Part shown: positions 34,211 to 43,499 of the stretch, one piece after another | Layout: each line of letters opens with the position of its first letter | Numbering within the stretch: position 1 is the first letter of the stretch | Notes under the pieces: model-generated | What the model was told of the DNA's origin: nothing | Database searches by the model: none | Seen by the model: only the letters and a program-made list of their open reading frames with translations | NCBI RefSeq assembly: GCF_032583975.1 | Contig: NZ_JAWHTF010000002.1 | Reading direction: 5' to 3' (one strand) | Length of the DNA stretch: 64,000 bases | Source: Gilvirhabdus luticola | GTDB lineage: Bacteria; Bacteroidota; Bacteroidia; Flavobacteriales; Flavobacteriaceae | Program-made: the position numbers and the translations under genes

Positions 34211-36826
34211 TTAATCTAATTTTTCTATTAAAACACCACTTATTACAGGCTCTCCTTTAAAATCTTTTAGTGAAATGGTTAAGCCGTTATTGTTGGATAT
34301 TTGTATCGTGCTTGTTAAAGAAACGCCGTACTTTTCTGGGTAAGCACTTGCAAGATTAAATTGTTTTTCAACTAACTGTTCATTAAAAAACACATCAAAA
34401 ATACGTTGTATTTTGGTTGACGTATTATCGATTTCAGATAAATTATAAATGTTCTCTGTAGGTTTAATTTGAGGTTCTACAAAGAATAAATCCACCTTAT
34501 AATTGCCATCTGGAACATCAATTTTATAAGTAGAACAGCCTTCCAACATGGTTTGAAATAAAGGTTCTGAAGTTGAATTCTTAATGTTATGAGGTATGCC
34601 TTGGTTTTTATCTTTGGTCATTCTAAAAGGTTTGCCATCTAAATAACCGAACCACCCTTTTTTATAAGGCTGATCTGGTATAAATGTGATTTGATGGTTG
34701 ACATCAGAAAAATAAAAATGTGAGCCTATGTTGATACCGAAGCGATTGAAATCTTTAAAGTCCAAGTTGCTTATTCTTTTAACCTCGACTTTTTTTTCTT
34801 CAGAAGTATTTTCTGAAATAATTTTAATATGATTAACTCCATCAAAGAAATGCAATTCCGCTATTGCAAATCCATTCTCAATATTTACATCTTGTACCTT
34901 TTCATCATTAAGGAAAACACTTGCCTGTTCTTGGTTAGAAAATACTTGAATTGGATAGCTTTCATTTTCTAATAATGTTAAGCCTGACAAATAATCTGTA
35001 GCTATATGAATAAATGGTTTGTCATCATCCAATACAGATTTATACCAATAGTAAATCTCTTTAGGTCTTCTGTCATATTGCACCAAGCCTTTTTGGTTAA
35101 CATGCGGAATAGCGTCACCACGAAATTCTGATCCAAAATCGGCAAAATTCCAAGCAGTCATTCCAGTCATAAATGGTCTGTCTGTTATTTGTTTATAATA
35201 TGATTGATGCAATTTGGCTTGATAATCAGTTGAAAAGTCAAACTTTTTTGGTGTTTTAGTAAAAATCCTGACATCTGCTCCTGGACCATATTCGGAAAGC
35301 AATAACGATCGGTTTGGATAACGCTTGTGCTGATTGTCCAAGAAAATTCCTAAATCTTGAATTTCTTTGTCGTACCAACCAAAATAAAGATTCCAACCTA
35401 AAAGCATTGGTAAATCAGCTATTCCTGTTTCATTATATACTTCATTTAAGTGACAAGCCATTACAGTAATGTGATTTGGAGCTAATTGTCTGGTCAAATC
35501 TTCTAATTGCCTTGCTAATTTCAATGATGTTGTCTTTAATTGGTTCTTCTCTTCATCGCTAGATTTATTGTCAAAAGCCAACCGTAAAAAAATCTCATTC
35601 ATATAACCAAACATGACAACTGAAGGATAATTATAATACTGCTTTATGTGTTCATTTTGCATGTTAATACAAACATCAAAAAAAGCTTTAGAATTGGTGA
35701 CCTTATTTACTACAGGTATTTCTGTCCATACTAAAATTCCAAGTTTATCGCACAAATCATACAACTCTCGCCTGTGAGGATAATGAGCAAAACGAATTAC
35801 ATTTGCTCCCATGTTTTTAATAAGTTCAATGTCTTTTTTCTGAATTTCTAAAGGCACCGCATTACCATATCCTTGATAATCCTGGTGCCTGTTTACACCT
35901 ATTAATTTAATTGGTTTTCCATTTAAAAAGAATCCGTTTTCAGAATCTATTGAGACCCATCTAAATCCAATATTAGAAGATTTAGAATCTAACAGATTGC
36001 CCTTTTCATCTTGTAAAATTAATTGCAATTTATACAAATAGGGATTATCTGGTGACCAAAGCTTTGGATTGTAAACTTCAGATAATTTAATTTTGACTTC
36101 GTTAGCAGCTTCTAAAGGAAGCATCAATATTTCTGTTCTTTCCTTTATTAGCTTTCCCTTGTCATCATAAAGTATTAAATGCAACTTAACATTAGAGTTA
36201 GACTTGGAAGCATTCTTTAAAATTGAAGTTATTTCTATACCTGCTTTCTCGTCTGAAACTTCATAATAATCAACATAAAAACCATCTGAGGCAAAATCAT
36301 CTAAACTAAAATGTTGTTTTGGCAATGTTATTAACTCAACATCGCGATAAATACCTCCGTAAAATGTAAAATCAGCATCTAATGGAGGAATATCAATATT
36401 ATGAGAATTATCAACCATAACATCTATAAGGTTGTATTCATCATAAATTAGATATGGTGTTACTTCAAAATTAAAAGCTGTGTAACCTCCTTTGTGATTA
36501 CCTACCTGTTTGCCATTTATATAGACCGTAGCTTCTTGATTTACACCATTAAATTTTAGATAGTGAATCTTATCTTTTTCTTCTGAAGAAATAAACACTT
36601 GCTTTTTATAATAACCCATTCCGCGACGATAACCTCTTGTATCATCAAACGCATCATCTTTATTCCATGTATGAGGAATGTTAATGGTTTCCCATGAAAT
36701 TTTATTTTCTGAAAATTGCCATCCAGAATGTATAGTTTTATGTTGTGAAAAAGAAACTAAAACAAATAAGAAGCATAACAGTAAAATGATATTTTTATTT
36801 ATAATATGTATTTTTGAGTGCTTCAA
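34211..36826 (-). CDS. GH2 glycosidase with C-terminal malectin-like domain
   Basis: An 871-residue exported enzyme (signal peptide about 1-28). It has a GH2 sugar-binding domain (about 30-170), an Ig-like domain (about 190-285) and a TIM barrel (about 290-590). The acid/base is Glu411 after Asn410 (FGYMNEIF) and the nucleophile is Glu512 (LLSEYGPG). Residues about 700-871 look like a malectin/CBM57 module. GH2 includes beta-galactosidases, glucuronidases and mannosidases; the specificity is open. It is 5 bases downstream of the GH3 stop. Confidence 0.88.
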   Translation of the reverse strand: MKHSKIHIINKNIILLLCFLFVLVSFSQHKTIHSGWQFSENKISWETINIPHTWNKDDAFDDTRGYRRGMGYYKKQVFISSEEKDKIHYLKFNGVNQEATVYINGKQVGNHKGGYTAFNFEVTPYLIYDEYNLIDVMVDNSHNIDIPPLDADFTFYGGIYRDVELITLPKQHFSLDDFASDGFYVDYYEVSDEKAGIEITSILKNASKSNSNVKLHLILYDDKGKLIKERTEILMLPLEAANEVKIKLSEVYNPKLWSPDNPYLYKLQLILQDEKGNLLDSKSSNIGFRWVSIDSENGFFLNGKPIKLIGVNRHQDYQGYGNAVPLEIQKKDIELIKNMGANVIRFAHYPHRRELYDLCDKLGILVWTEIPVVNKVTNSKAFFDVCINMQNEHIKQYYNYPSVVMFGYMNEIFLRLAFDNKSSDEEKNQLKTTSLKLARQLEDLTRQLAPNHITVMACHLNEVYNETGIADLPMLLGWNLYFGWYDKEIQDLGIFLDNQHKRYPNRSLLLSEYGPGADVRIFTKTPKKFDFSTDYQAKLHQSYYKQITDRPFMTGMTAWNFADFGSEFRGDAIPHVNQKGLVQYDRRPKEIYYWYKSVLDDDKPFIHIATDYLSGLTLLENESYPIQVFSNQEQASVFLNDEKVQDVNIENGFAIAELHFFDGVNHIKIISENTSEEKKVEVKRISNLDFKDFNRFGINIGSHFYFSDVNHQITFIPDQPYKKGWFGYLDGKPFRMTKDKNQGIPHNIKNSTSEPLFQTMLEGCSTYKIDVPDGNYKVDLFFVEPQIKPTENIYNLSEIDNTSTKIQRIFDVFFNEQLVEKQFNLASAYPEKYGVSLTSTIQISNNNGLTISLKDFKGEPVISGVLIEKLD

Positions 36827-36831
36827 TTGAA

Positions 36832-39156
36832 TTAATTTGTTAATTCAAATTCTTCCATTATTTCTGTACTAGAATCTGTTCCAACAAATACATGAAACTT
36901 TCCAGGTTCTGCTACAAAATCTAAATTGTAATTGTAGAATTTCAAATCCTCTCCGGTCAATTTGAAGGTTATTGTTTTAGTTTCGCCTTTTTTGATCTCT
37001 ACTTTTTGGAATCCTTTTAATTCTTTTACTGGACGTGTTACAGTGCCAACAAGATCACGAACATAAAGCTGAACTACTTCTTTACCATCATAATCTCCAG
37101 AATTGGTAACATCTACAGAAACTGTAATTTCACTATCCATATTGATAGATGATTTATCTAGTTTCAAATTTGAATAATCAAACGTTGTGTAACTTAATCC
37201 ATAACCGAATGGATAAAGAGGTTCATTACGCACATCGAAATAATTAGATTTAAATTTTTCAAACTTGCCTTCAGAATTCCCTAGTGGCCTACCTGTATTT
37301 TTATGATTGTAATAAATTGGAATTTGCCCCACATTTCTTGGAAATGTTGTAGTAAGTTTCCCTGAAGGATTTACATCGCCAAACAACACATCTGAAATAG
37401 CCAAACCAGCTTCACTACCTGGGAACCATACATTAAGTATAGCTGGAACAGTGTCGTTTTCTTCCACTAAAACCAGAGGTCTTCCAGTAAAAAGCACCAA
37501 AACAACAGGTTTTCCTGTTTTTAATAATGCGTTCAATAAATCCCTCTGCACTTTTGGAATATGAAGGTTTGTTCTACTGCTACTTTCGCCACTATATTCT
37601 GCTGCTTCCCCCAAATTAGCGACAATTACATCTGATTTTTTAGCAACATTCAAAGCTTCATCTAACAATTGTTGGTCGGTTCTTCCGTCCCGAGGTATAT
37701 CTTTACCAAACATAGTACCTCGTTTTTCAAGTTCTAAATCATAATCAACATTACTTCCTTTGGCATAAAGAATTTTAGCATTATCACCAACTACTGCTTT
37801 TAAGCCTTCTATAACGGGAATGGACTTTTCTTGATCCGTGGACACACTCCAAGTTCCAGCCATATTAACTGCTGTATTAGCTAAAGGGCCAATTAATGCA
37901 ATGGTTCCGGATTTTTTTAATGGTAATGTTTGGTTTTCATTTTTTAATAAAACCATAGATTCTGCCGCAACTTTGCGAGCAAAGTCTCGGTTTTGTTGTG
38001 TAAAAACTTCGGTTTCAGCTCGGTTTTCATTGCAATACCTATAGGGGTCATCAAATAATCCTAATGTATACTTTGCAGTTAAAACACGTTTAACGGCCTT
38101 ATCAATATGCTTCATATCAATTTCACCTTGATCCAAAGCCGTTTTTAAATTTTTAATAAAAGCAGCGTCTATTCCTGGAGCATCACCAGCCATATCCATA
38201 TCCAACCCTGCCTTTAACGCTAAAGATGTTACAGTAACTGCGTCTCCCATTCCGTGAGGCATCATTTCGTAAATTCCAGTGTAATCAGAAACCACAAAGC
38301 CATCAAATCCCCAATCGTCACGCAATAATTCGGTTAATAACCATTTGTTTCCAGTAGCAGGAATACCATCAATTTCATTAAAGGACGCCATGACTGAGCC
38401 AACGCCTTCTTCTACAGCAGCTTTATAGGGAGGTAAATATTCGTTGTACATTCTCATACGACTCATATCAACAGTATTGTAATCTCTACCAGCTTCTGGT
38501 GCGCCATATAGCGCAAAGTGCTTAACGCAGGACATTAAAGTATTGTTGGCAGTTAAATCGTCTTGTTGGTAACCTCTAACCATGGCCCTGGCAATTTCGC
38601 TGCATAAATAAGGATCTTCACCATTTCCTTCAGAAATTCTTCCCCAACGCGGATCGCGAGATATATCTACCATTGGTGAGAACGTCCAGTTTATGCCATT
38701 CGCACTAGCTTCGGAAGCTGCGACTTGAGCTGTTTTTTTAATCATTTCCATATCCCATGATGATGATAACCCTAACGGAATAGGGAATGTGGTTTTAAAA
38801 CCGTGAATGACGTCCATACCAAAGATTAACGGAATACCTAAACGGCTTTTTTCTACTGCTATTTTTTGTACTTCGTAGATGTTTTTATGATCTTTTAAAT
38901 TGAAAAGACCTCCAATTAAACCGTCTTCAATTTTCTTAATAACATCTGTGCTTTTTGAAGAACCAGTTGTTATAGGACCAGTTGCAGGAAGATTTAACTG
39001 ACCTAATTTTTCTTCAAAGGTCATCAAAGCTAAAATAGAATCTATTTGTTTCTCAAAAGGATTATTATTAGAGTCTTTAGATTTCGTTTCTTCTATATTA
39101 CATGACACAAATAAAAGTGTCATAGATAGTATTGTAATTAAGGTTAGTTTATTCAT
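36832..39156 (-). CDS. bglX: GH3 beta-glucosidase lipoprotein
   Basis: A 774-residue lipoprotein (lipobox FVSC, Cys19) of BglX type. The nucleophile is Asp291 in GFVVSDYTG, with KHF (Lys212/His213) and SPMVDISRDPRWGR around the substrate pocket; the acid/base region is YSGESSSRTN. A C-terminal Fn3-like domain ends the protein. It would release glucose from the oligosaccharides made by the neighbouring GH144 enzymes. In Bacteroides thetaiotaomicron a GH3 associated with GH144 acts on beta-1,2-glucooligosaccharides, which suggests the same linkage here; beta-1,3 activity is not excluded. Confidence 0.92.
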   Translation of the reverse strand: MNKLTLITILSMTLLFVSCNIEETKSKDSNNNPFEKQIDSILALMTFEEKLGQLNLPATGPITTGSSKSTDVIKKIEDGLIGGLFNLKDHKNIYEVQKIAVEKSRLGIPLIFGMDVIHGFKTTFPIPLGLSSSWDMEMIKKTAQVAASEASANGINWTFSPMVDISRDPRWGRISEGNGEDPYLCSEIARAMVRGYQQDDLTANNTLMSCVKHFALYGAPEAGRDYNTVDMSRMRMYNEYLPPYKAAVEEGVGSVMASFNEIDGIPATGNKWLLTELLRDDWGFDGFVVSDYTGIYEMMPHGMGDAVTVTSLALKAGLDMDMAGDAPGIDAAFIKNLKTALDQGEIDMKHIDKAVKRVLTAKYTLGLFDDPYRYCNENRAETEVFTQQNRDFARKVAAESMVLLKNENQTLPLKKSGTIALIGPLANTAVNMAGTWSVSTDQEKSIPVIEGLKAVVGDNAKILYAKGSNVDYDLELEKRGTMFGKDIPRDGRTDQQLLDEALNVAKKSDVIVANLGEAAEYSGESSSRTNLHIPKVQRDLLNALLKTGKPVVLVLFTGRPLVLVEENDTVPAILNVWFPGSEAGLAISDVLFGDVNPSGKLTTTFPRNVGQIPIYYNHKNTGRPLGNSEGKFEKFKSNYFDVRNEPLYPFGYGLSYTTFDYSNLKLDKSSINMDSEITVSVDVTNSGDYDGKEVVQLYVRDLVGTVTRPVKELKGFQKVEIKKGETKTITFKLTGEDLKFYNYNLDFVAEPGKFHVFVGTDSSTEIMEEFELTN

Positions 39157-39158
39157 GA

Positions 39159-39944
39159 TTAATTTTTTGATTTAGAAAAAAGCCATGGTAAAAGTTGAGG
39201 TTCTGCAAATGCTGAATCCCAGCTATTATGATTATCATCAGCATATAAGGTGAAATTGGGTTTTCCTCCATATTTAAGAATGGCACTTACCATATCTACA
39301 GATAATTGAGGATTCACGACATCATCTTTAGCGCCATGGAATACCCAAAGTTCTGTTTTGGTTGCGTATTCTTTTGCACTTTCTGGGTTTCCACCACCAC
39401 AAATAGCAAATGCTGCAGCAAAGATATTTGGTCTTTGATATAAGATTTCAAAAGTTCCCATTCCTCCCATTGAAAGCCCTCCTACATAAACTTTATTTTT
39501 ATCTACATAAGGTTTACTTAAATAACCTTCGATTAATTGTATAACCAAATCTAAAGGTTTTGTTGGTGGCTTATCCAATGGATATACTAGTGAAATAGGG
39601 TTTGTAGATCTGTCGACCGTCGCGTTTGACCAGTAATTGTCTCTTGGGCATTGAGGAAAAATAATTATTGCTGGAAATGCACCTCTAATCATTTGATTGA
39701 GAAACAATTTACTGCCATGAACCAATTGCTTTTTATTATCGTTGCCACGTTCACCTGCACCATGTAAGAATAAAACAATAGGATATTTATTCTCTTCAGA
39801 AAAGTTTTTTGGGAGTAACATTCTATATCTTAATGTGTCGCCATTATTAAGATATAATTCTTCGGAGTATAAACTTTCCGTTTGGGCATTTAAAGTGCCT
39901 GAAAAACCAATCAAAAATAAAAAGAGTATGATTTTGAATTTCAT
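39159..39944 (-). CDS. Exported dienelactone-hydrolase-like esterase
   Basis: A 261-residue protein from the ATG at 39944 (MKFKIILFLF...), which starts a good signal peptide ending LNAQ; longer in-frame starts lack one and run into the upstream gene. The fold is alpha/beta hydrolase: LFLHGAGERG, nucleophile Ser158 in GGLSMGGMG, FHGAKDDVVNP (acid) and DDNHNSWDSAF (His). Genes like this commonly accompany GH144-type glucanases. It may remove acyl substituents such as succinyl or acetyl groups; the target is not known. Confidence 0.83.
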   Translation of the reverse strand: MKFKIILFLFLIGFSGTLNAQTESLYSEELYLNNGDTLRYRMLLPKNFSEENKYPIVLFLHGAGERGNDNKKQLVHGSKLFLNQMIRGAFPAIIIFPQCPRDNYWSNATVDRSTNPISLVYPLDKPPTKPLDLVIQLIEGYLSKPYVDKNKVYVGGLSMGGMGTFEILYQRPNIFAAAFAICGGGNPESAKEYATKTELWVFHGAKDDVVNPQLSVDMVSAILKYGGKPNFTLYADDNHNSWDSAFAEPQLLPWLFSKSKN

Positions 39945-39954
39945 TTCTAATTTT

Positions 39955-41322
39955 TTAATAATTAAACCCAAGAGCATCCAATCCATTTTGGACATCTTCA
40001 TTTTGCATAAATAAATTCCAGAGTAATCCAGTACGGTAATTTTCAATCATAATAATTTGGGGACCCTGATCTATGGCTAAATATGCTTCGGCAACCCAGT
40101 AGTTATGTCTTGGGCTAAAAGCATCATAAAATCCAGCTGGACCCAGCAATTTGTCTTTTTTACTATAAAAAAAATGCATTGCAGCTAATGATTTTTGTGG
40201 TGTATATGAAATTGAGCTTATTGCCGCTGTGGGCGAAACTACACCTGGATCGTTTCCAGGTTTATGTGCGTTATAACCTATTGAACCATCAGAATTTCTG
40301 GTATAGCTAGCGGTTAACCCCCAACAATTTGGTCCATAATCCAAATGATTAAGAGGATTGTCTACACAATATTCATAATTAATATTGGTGTGGTTAACAT
40401 TTAAGTTCCAATAGTTGGCATATTGATCTGTTAATCCATTAGGCTTTAGTCCTAAATAAGAATAATGAGCCCAAAAAAGTGGTCCACTACCCGTACCTGC
40501 ATGGTCAAGAATTAAAGGAATATTATATTGTGTCTCCGACGTAACAATATTACCATTATTAGCCCAACCATCATGATAGGCCTCTGCTGGAATTGGATAG
40601 TCTGGAGAAGCAGCTCCTAGTACATAGGCAATTAATGTTTCGTTATAACCTCTCAATTCTAAATTGATGTCGAAACCATAATTTGGGCTCCAATGCCAAA
40701 AAAGTACATTTTGATTTTGAGTGTACCAATTCCATTCTACACCTTTCCATAATGCATCAGCTTTATTCGCAAGTTCTTTTTCTTCATTTGAACCATTTTT
40801 AAAATATTCTTTGATACAGATAAGACCTTGTGCTAAAAATGCAGTTTCTACTAAATCTCCTCCATTATCTTCTGTGCCAAAAGGAATAACATTTCCAGAA
40901 CCTCCATCTATCCAATGTGACCAAGCTCCATGAAAACGATCTGCATTTTCTAGAAAATTAAAGATTTTTGTCAACCTTTCTACACCTTGTTCTCTGGTTA
41001 CATAACCTCGCTCAATTCCTACTAAAATTGCCATGAGTCCAAAACCTGTTCCTCCAGATGTCACAACATTTTGATCAAGACTTGGATTGCCAGGATGATA
41101 TCGTTCTTTAGCTCCGCCAGAGTCTGAATTGGCAAAATCCCAAAAATACTTAAAGGTTTCTTTTTGGGTTAAGTCCATTATTTCTTGGTCTGTTAATGGA
41201 TTAACAACTGGATCAGGATCATCGTCACTTCCTGGTAAATAAGGTTCTTGATAGCCAGGTCCACTATCACCACCGCAACTCAACACTAACAATAATCCAA
41301 ATATATAGATCAATTTTTTCAT
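39955..41322 (-). CDS. GH144-type endo-beta-glucanase lipoprotein (copy 3)
   Basis: A 455-residue lipoprotein (lipobox VLSC, Cys16) with an acidic linker (GSDDDPDP) and a PF10091 domain, the (alpha/alpha)6 barrel now classed in CAZy GH144. Conserved segments are NGGDLVETAFLAQGL, FWHWSPNYG, GYNETLIAYV, GPLFWAHYSYLGL, GLTASYT, SYTPQKSL and ENYRTGLLW. The older label of glucoamylase is misleading: characterised GH144 members are endo-beta-1,2-glucanases. It is close to copy 1 and overlaps copy 2 by 4 bases. Confidence 0.85.
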   Translation of the reverse strand: MKKLIYIFGLLLVLSCGGDSGPGYQEPYLPGSDDDPDPVVNPLTDQEIMDLTQKETFKYFWDFANSDSGGAKERYHPGNPSLDQNVVTSGGTGFGLMAILVGIERGYVTREQGVERLTKIFNFLENADRFHGAWSHWIDGGSGNVIPFGTEDNGGDLVETAFLAQGLICIKEYFKNGSNEEKELANKADALWKGVEWNWYTQNQNVLFWHWSPNYGFDINLELRGYNETLIAYVLGAASPDYPIPAEAYHDGWANNGNIVTSETQYNIPLILDHAGTGSGPLFWAHYSYLGLKPNGLTDQYANYWNLNVNHTNINYEYCVDNPLNHLDYGPNCWGLTASYTRNSDGSIGYNAHKPGNDPGVVSPTAAISSISYTPQKSLAAMHFFYSKKDKLLGPAGFYDAFSPRHNYWVAEAYLAIDQGPQIIMIENYRTGLLWNLFMQNEDVQNGLDALGFNY

Positions 41323-43499
41323 GGTTTTTTTCTTTTGTAAGTTTCATTATTTAATTTTTTTAATCCAATTTGAACATCTTTATTGCTCATAAACAAATCC
41401 CATATTAATCCTGATCTGTAATTTTCAAGCATTACTACAATAGGAGCCTGATTTAATCCCATATATATGGGTGATCTCCAATGTTCATCCAATGATATTG
41501 CGTCATAAAAACCATAATAACCATAAAGTTCTTTACCATGGTTTGTATAATAATTCTTCAAGGCTTTCATAGAAGCCTCTGGAGTATAAGGGAAGCTGGA
41601 CAGAGCACCCGTTGGAGTCATTTTTCCACGGTCATTATTTGGATTTGGCTCATCGGCTAAATAACGACCAGGACCATCACTTGCTGTAAGTCCCCAAAAA
41701 TCTTCTCCATATCCTTGATGATTTTCAGGATTGTTTATACAATACTTTTGATTAATCAGAGCAATACGTTGGTTGTTATCAAAGTAATTGCCATAAATGT
41801 CTGTGATTTCATGAGGATTCATTCCAAAAAAAGAATAATGCGTAAAAAATAATGGCCCTCCATTTGAAACACCTATTGGCAATTCTATATTGTAGTATGA
41901 ATTGCCATTTGAATAATTAGAGCCATCATTAGTCTTTCCCCAATTAATACGATAATCTCGTGCCTTTTCAGATTGACTTGCCCAACCAGAATAGTACATA
42001 GATGCTGGTACGCTGTGTGTTGGTGAAGCAATTGCTAGGCAATAAGTAATCATGGTTTCGTTCCAACCTATCAATTGATGATCAATAACCCATGATTGAT
42101 CTGGTGACCAATGCCATGTTAAAAAATCAGGACTGGACTTTTGACGAAACCAATTCCATTCTACCTCTTTCCAAAGTCTGGTGATGTTGTTTCTAATTTC
42201 TTGTTCTTTTAAATTGTCTTGGTCAAAAAAAGATCTAGCTGTTAATAATCCTTGCATTAAAAAAGAGGTTTCTACCAAATCAGCTCCATTATCTTTATTT
42301 CCAAAAAAAGGAACAACTTTACCTGTTTGACCGTTCAAAAAATGCGGGAAAACACCATGAAAACGATTTGCCATTAACAAATATCTAGTGCTCTTCAAGA
42401 AGCGTTCTACTGCATCTTCTCTGGAAATAAAATCTCTGTTAATACCAGCTATTATAGCCATCATGCCAAAACCTGAAGCTCCAGTAGCTATCATAGAGGT
42501 TCTACCTGGTATATTTTCTAAAGCTAAACCAGAATTTGGCTCGGCTCCTTCCCAATAATATCTTAAGTGGGATTCTTGTATCATATCCAATAACTCCTCA
42601 TCGGTCAATTTTCTGGTTTTGGTACTTAAAGAATTAGAAAATGATGTTTTTTGATAGTCTTGGCTCAAAAATGAAAGCTTATATGTAAATGTATCTTTTG
42701 ATTCGCCAACAAAATCTGTATATCCAGAAATCCAAGGACTTTGTAAACCGATATATTTGAAATCGGATTCATTATTACCCTTACGATATATCTGTACATA
42801 TCTTATCAATGCATCATTGATTTTTTCCCATGAAAGATCAATGTGTTTCTCATAACCTTTTGCATCAATCAATTTTGGAGCTTTGGTAACAACTCCTGAA
42901 GATTGTTCTGGGAGAAATTCTATCTGGTCTATCAAAAAACTTTGGTTGGATTGGCCGGTTTTGTCTTGAGATAAAGACAAGCCCTTAATTTCATCAACAG
43001 CAATAGATTGACCAAATTCAGCCAGTGGAATTTTAATTTGAACCCATTGATTAACAGGAAGTTCTTGACAAATTTCATTTAATGATATTGACTGTGTGTA
43101 TTTTTTTTCAGCCAATTTCAAGTTTACCTTTGGAAGTGAAGAAATAGCTTCTTTATTTGAAAGAAATAACCAAAAAGACAATATTTCGGCTGAAACAAAA
43201 TGGTTTATTCCCCTAATATCATCATACAAAATTTCTGCAGACCAATATCCTTCATTGGATGACTGATACTCAATTAACAGTGCGTTTTTTGGTGTAAAAA
43301 AAACAGAATCATTAACAGGAAGTTTACCATCCACATTTTTAATCCAACTATTTCCAGAAAAATCGACTTTGGAAAAATAGTATGCTTCAGGCATAGAACT
43401 GTTTTCAAACAATGTTTTTAAGTATGGCTTTTCTTGTGTATTTAAACTATGCGCTAGAAACAGAAAAATCGTGAATATATATTTTGAATATTTACTCAT
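41319..43499 (-). CDS. Modular GH144-type glucanase with N-terminal CBM-like and Fn3 domains (copy 2)
   Basis: A 726-residue protein. The signal peptide (about 1-21) lacks a lipobox cysteine, unlike copies 1 and 3, so it is probably released or periplasmic. Residues about 25-200 look like a jelly-roll carbohydrate-binding or family-11-like domain (QWVQIKIPLAEFG, FLIDQIEFLPE), about 205-298 an Fn3 domain, and about 300-720 the PF10091 catalytic barrel (NGADLVETSFLMQGL, WHWSPDQSW, GWNETMITY). It differs from its neighbours at several usual positions (GAD for GGD, ETSF for ETAF). It overlaps copy 1 by 8 bases and copy 3 by 4. Confidence 0.84.
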   Translation of the reverse strand: MSKYSKYIFTIFLFLAHSLNTQEKPYLKTLFENSSMPEAYYFSKVDFSGNSWIKNVDGKLPVNDSVFFTPKNALLIEYQSSNEGYWSAEILYDDIRGINHFVSAEILSFWLFLSNKEAISSLPKVNLKLAEKKYTQSISLNEICQELPVNQWVQIKIPLAEFGQSIAVDEIKGLSLSQDKTGQSNQSFLIDQIEFLPEQSSGVVTKAPKLIDAKGYEKHIDLSWEKINDALIRYVQIYRKGNNESDFKYIGLQSPWISGYTDFVGESKDTFTYKLSFLSQDYQKTSFSNSLSTKTRKLTDEELLDMIQESHLRYYWEGAEPNSGLALENIPGRTSMIATGASGFGMMAIIAGINRDFISREDAVERFLKSTRYLLMANRFHGVFPHFLNGQTGKVVPFFGNKDNGADLVETSFLMQGLLTARSFFDQDNLKEQEIRNNITRLWKEVEWNWFRQKSSPDFLTWHWSPDQSWVIDHQLIGWNETMITYCLAIASPTHSVPASMYYSGWASQSEKARDYRINWGKTNDGSNYSNGNSYYNIELPIGVSNGGPLFFTHYSFFGMNPHEITDIYGNYFDNNQRIALINQKYCINNPENHQGYGEDFWGLTASDGPGRYLADEPNPNNDRGKMTPTGALSSFPYTPEASMKALKNYYTNHGKELYGYYGFYDAISLDEHWRSPIYMGLNQAPIVVMLENYRSGLIWDLFMSNKDVQIGLKKLNNETYKRKKP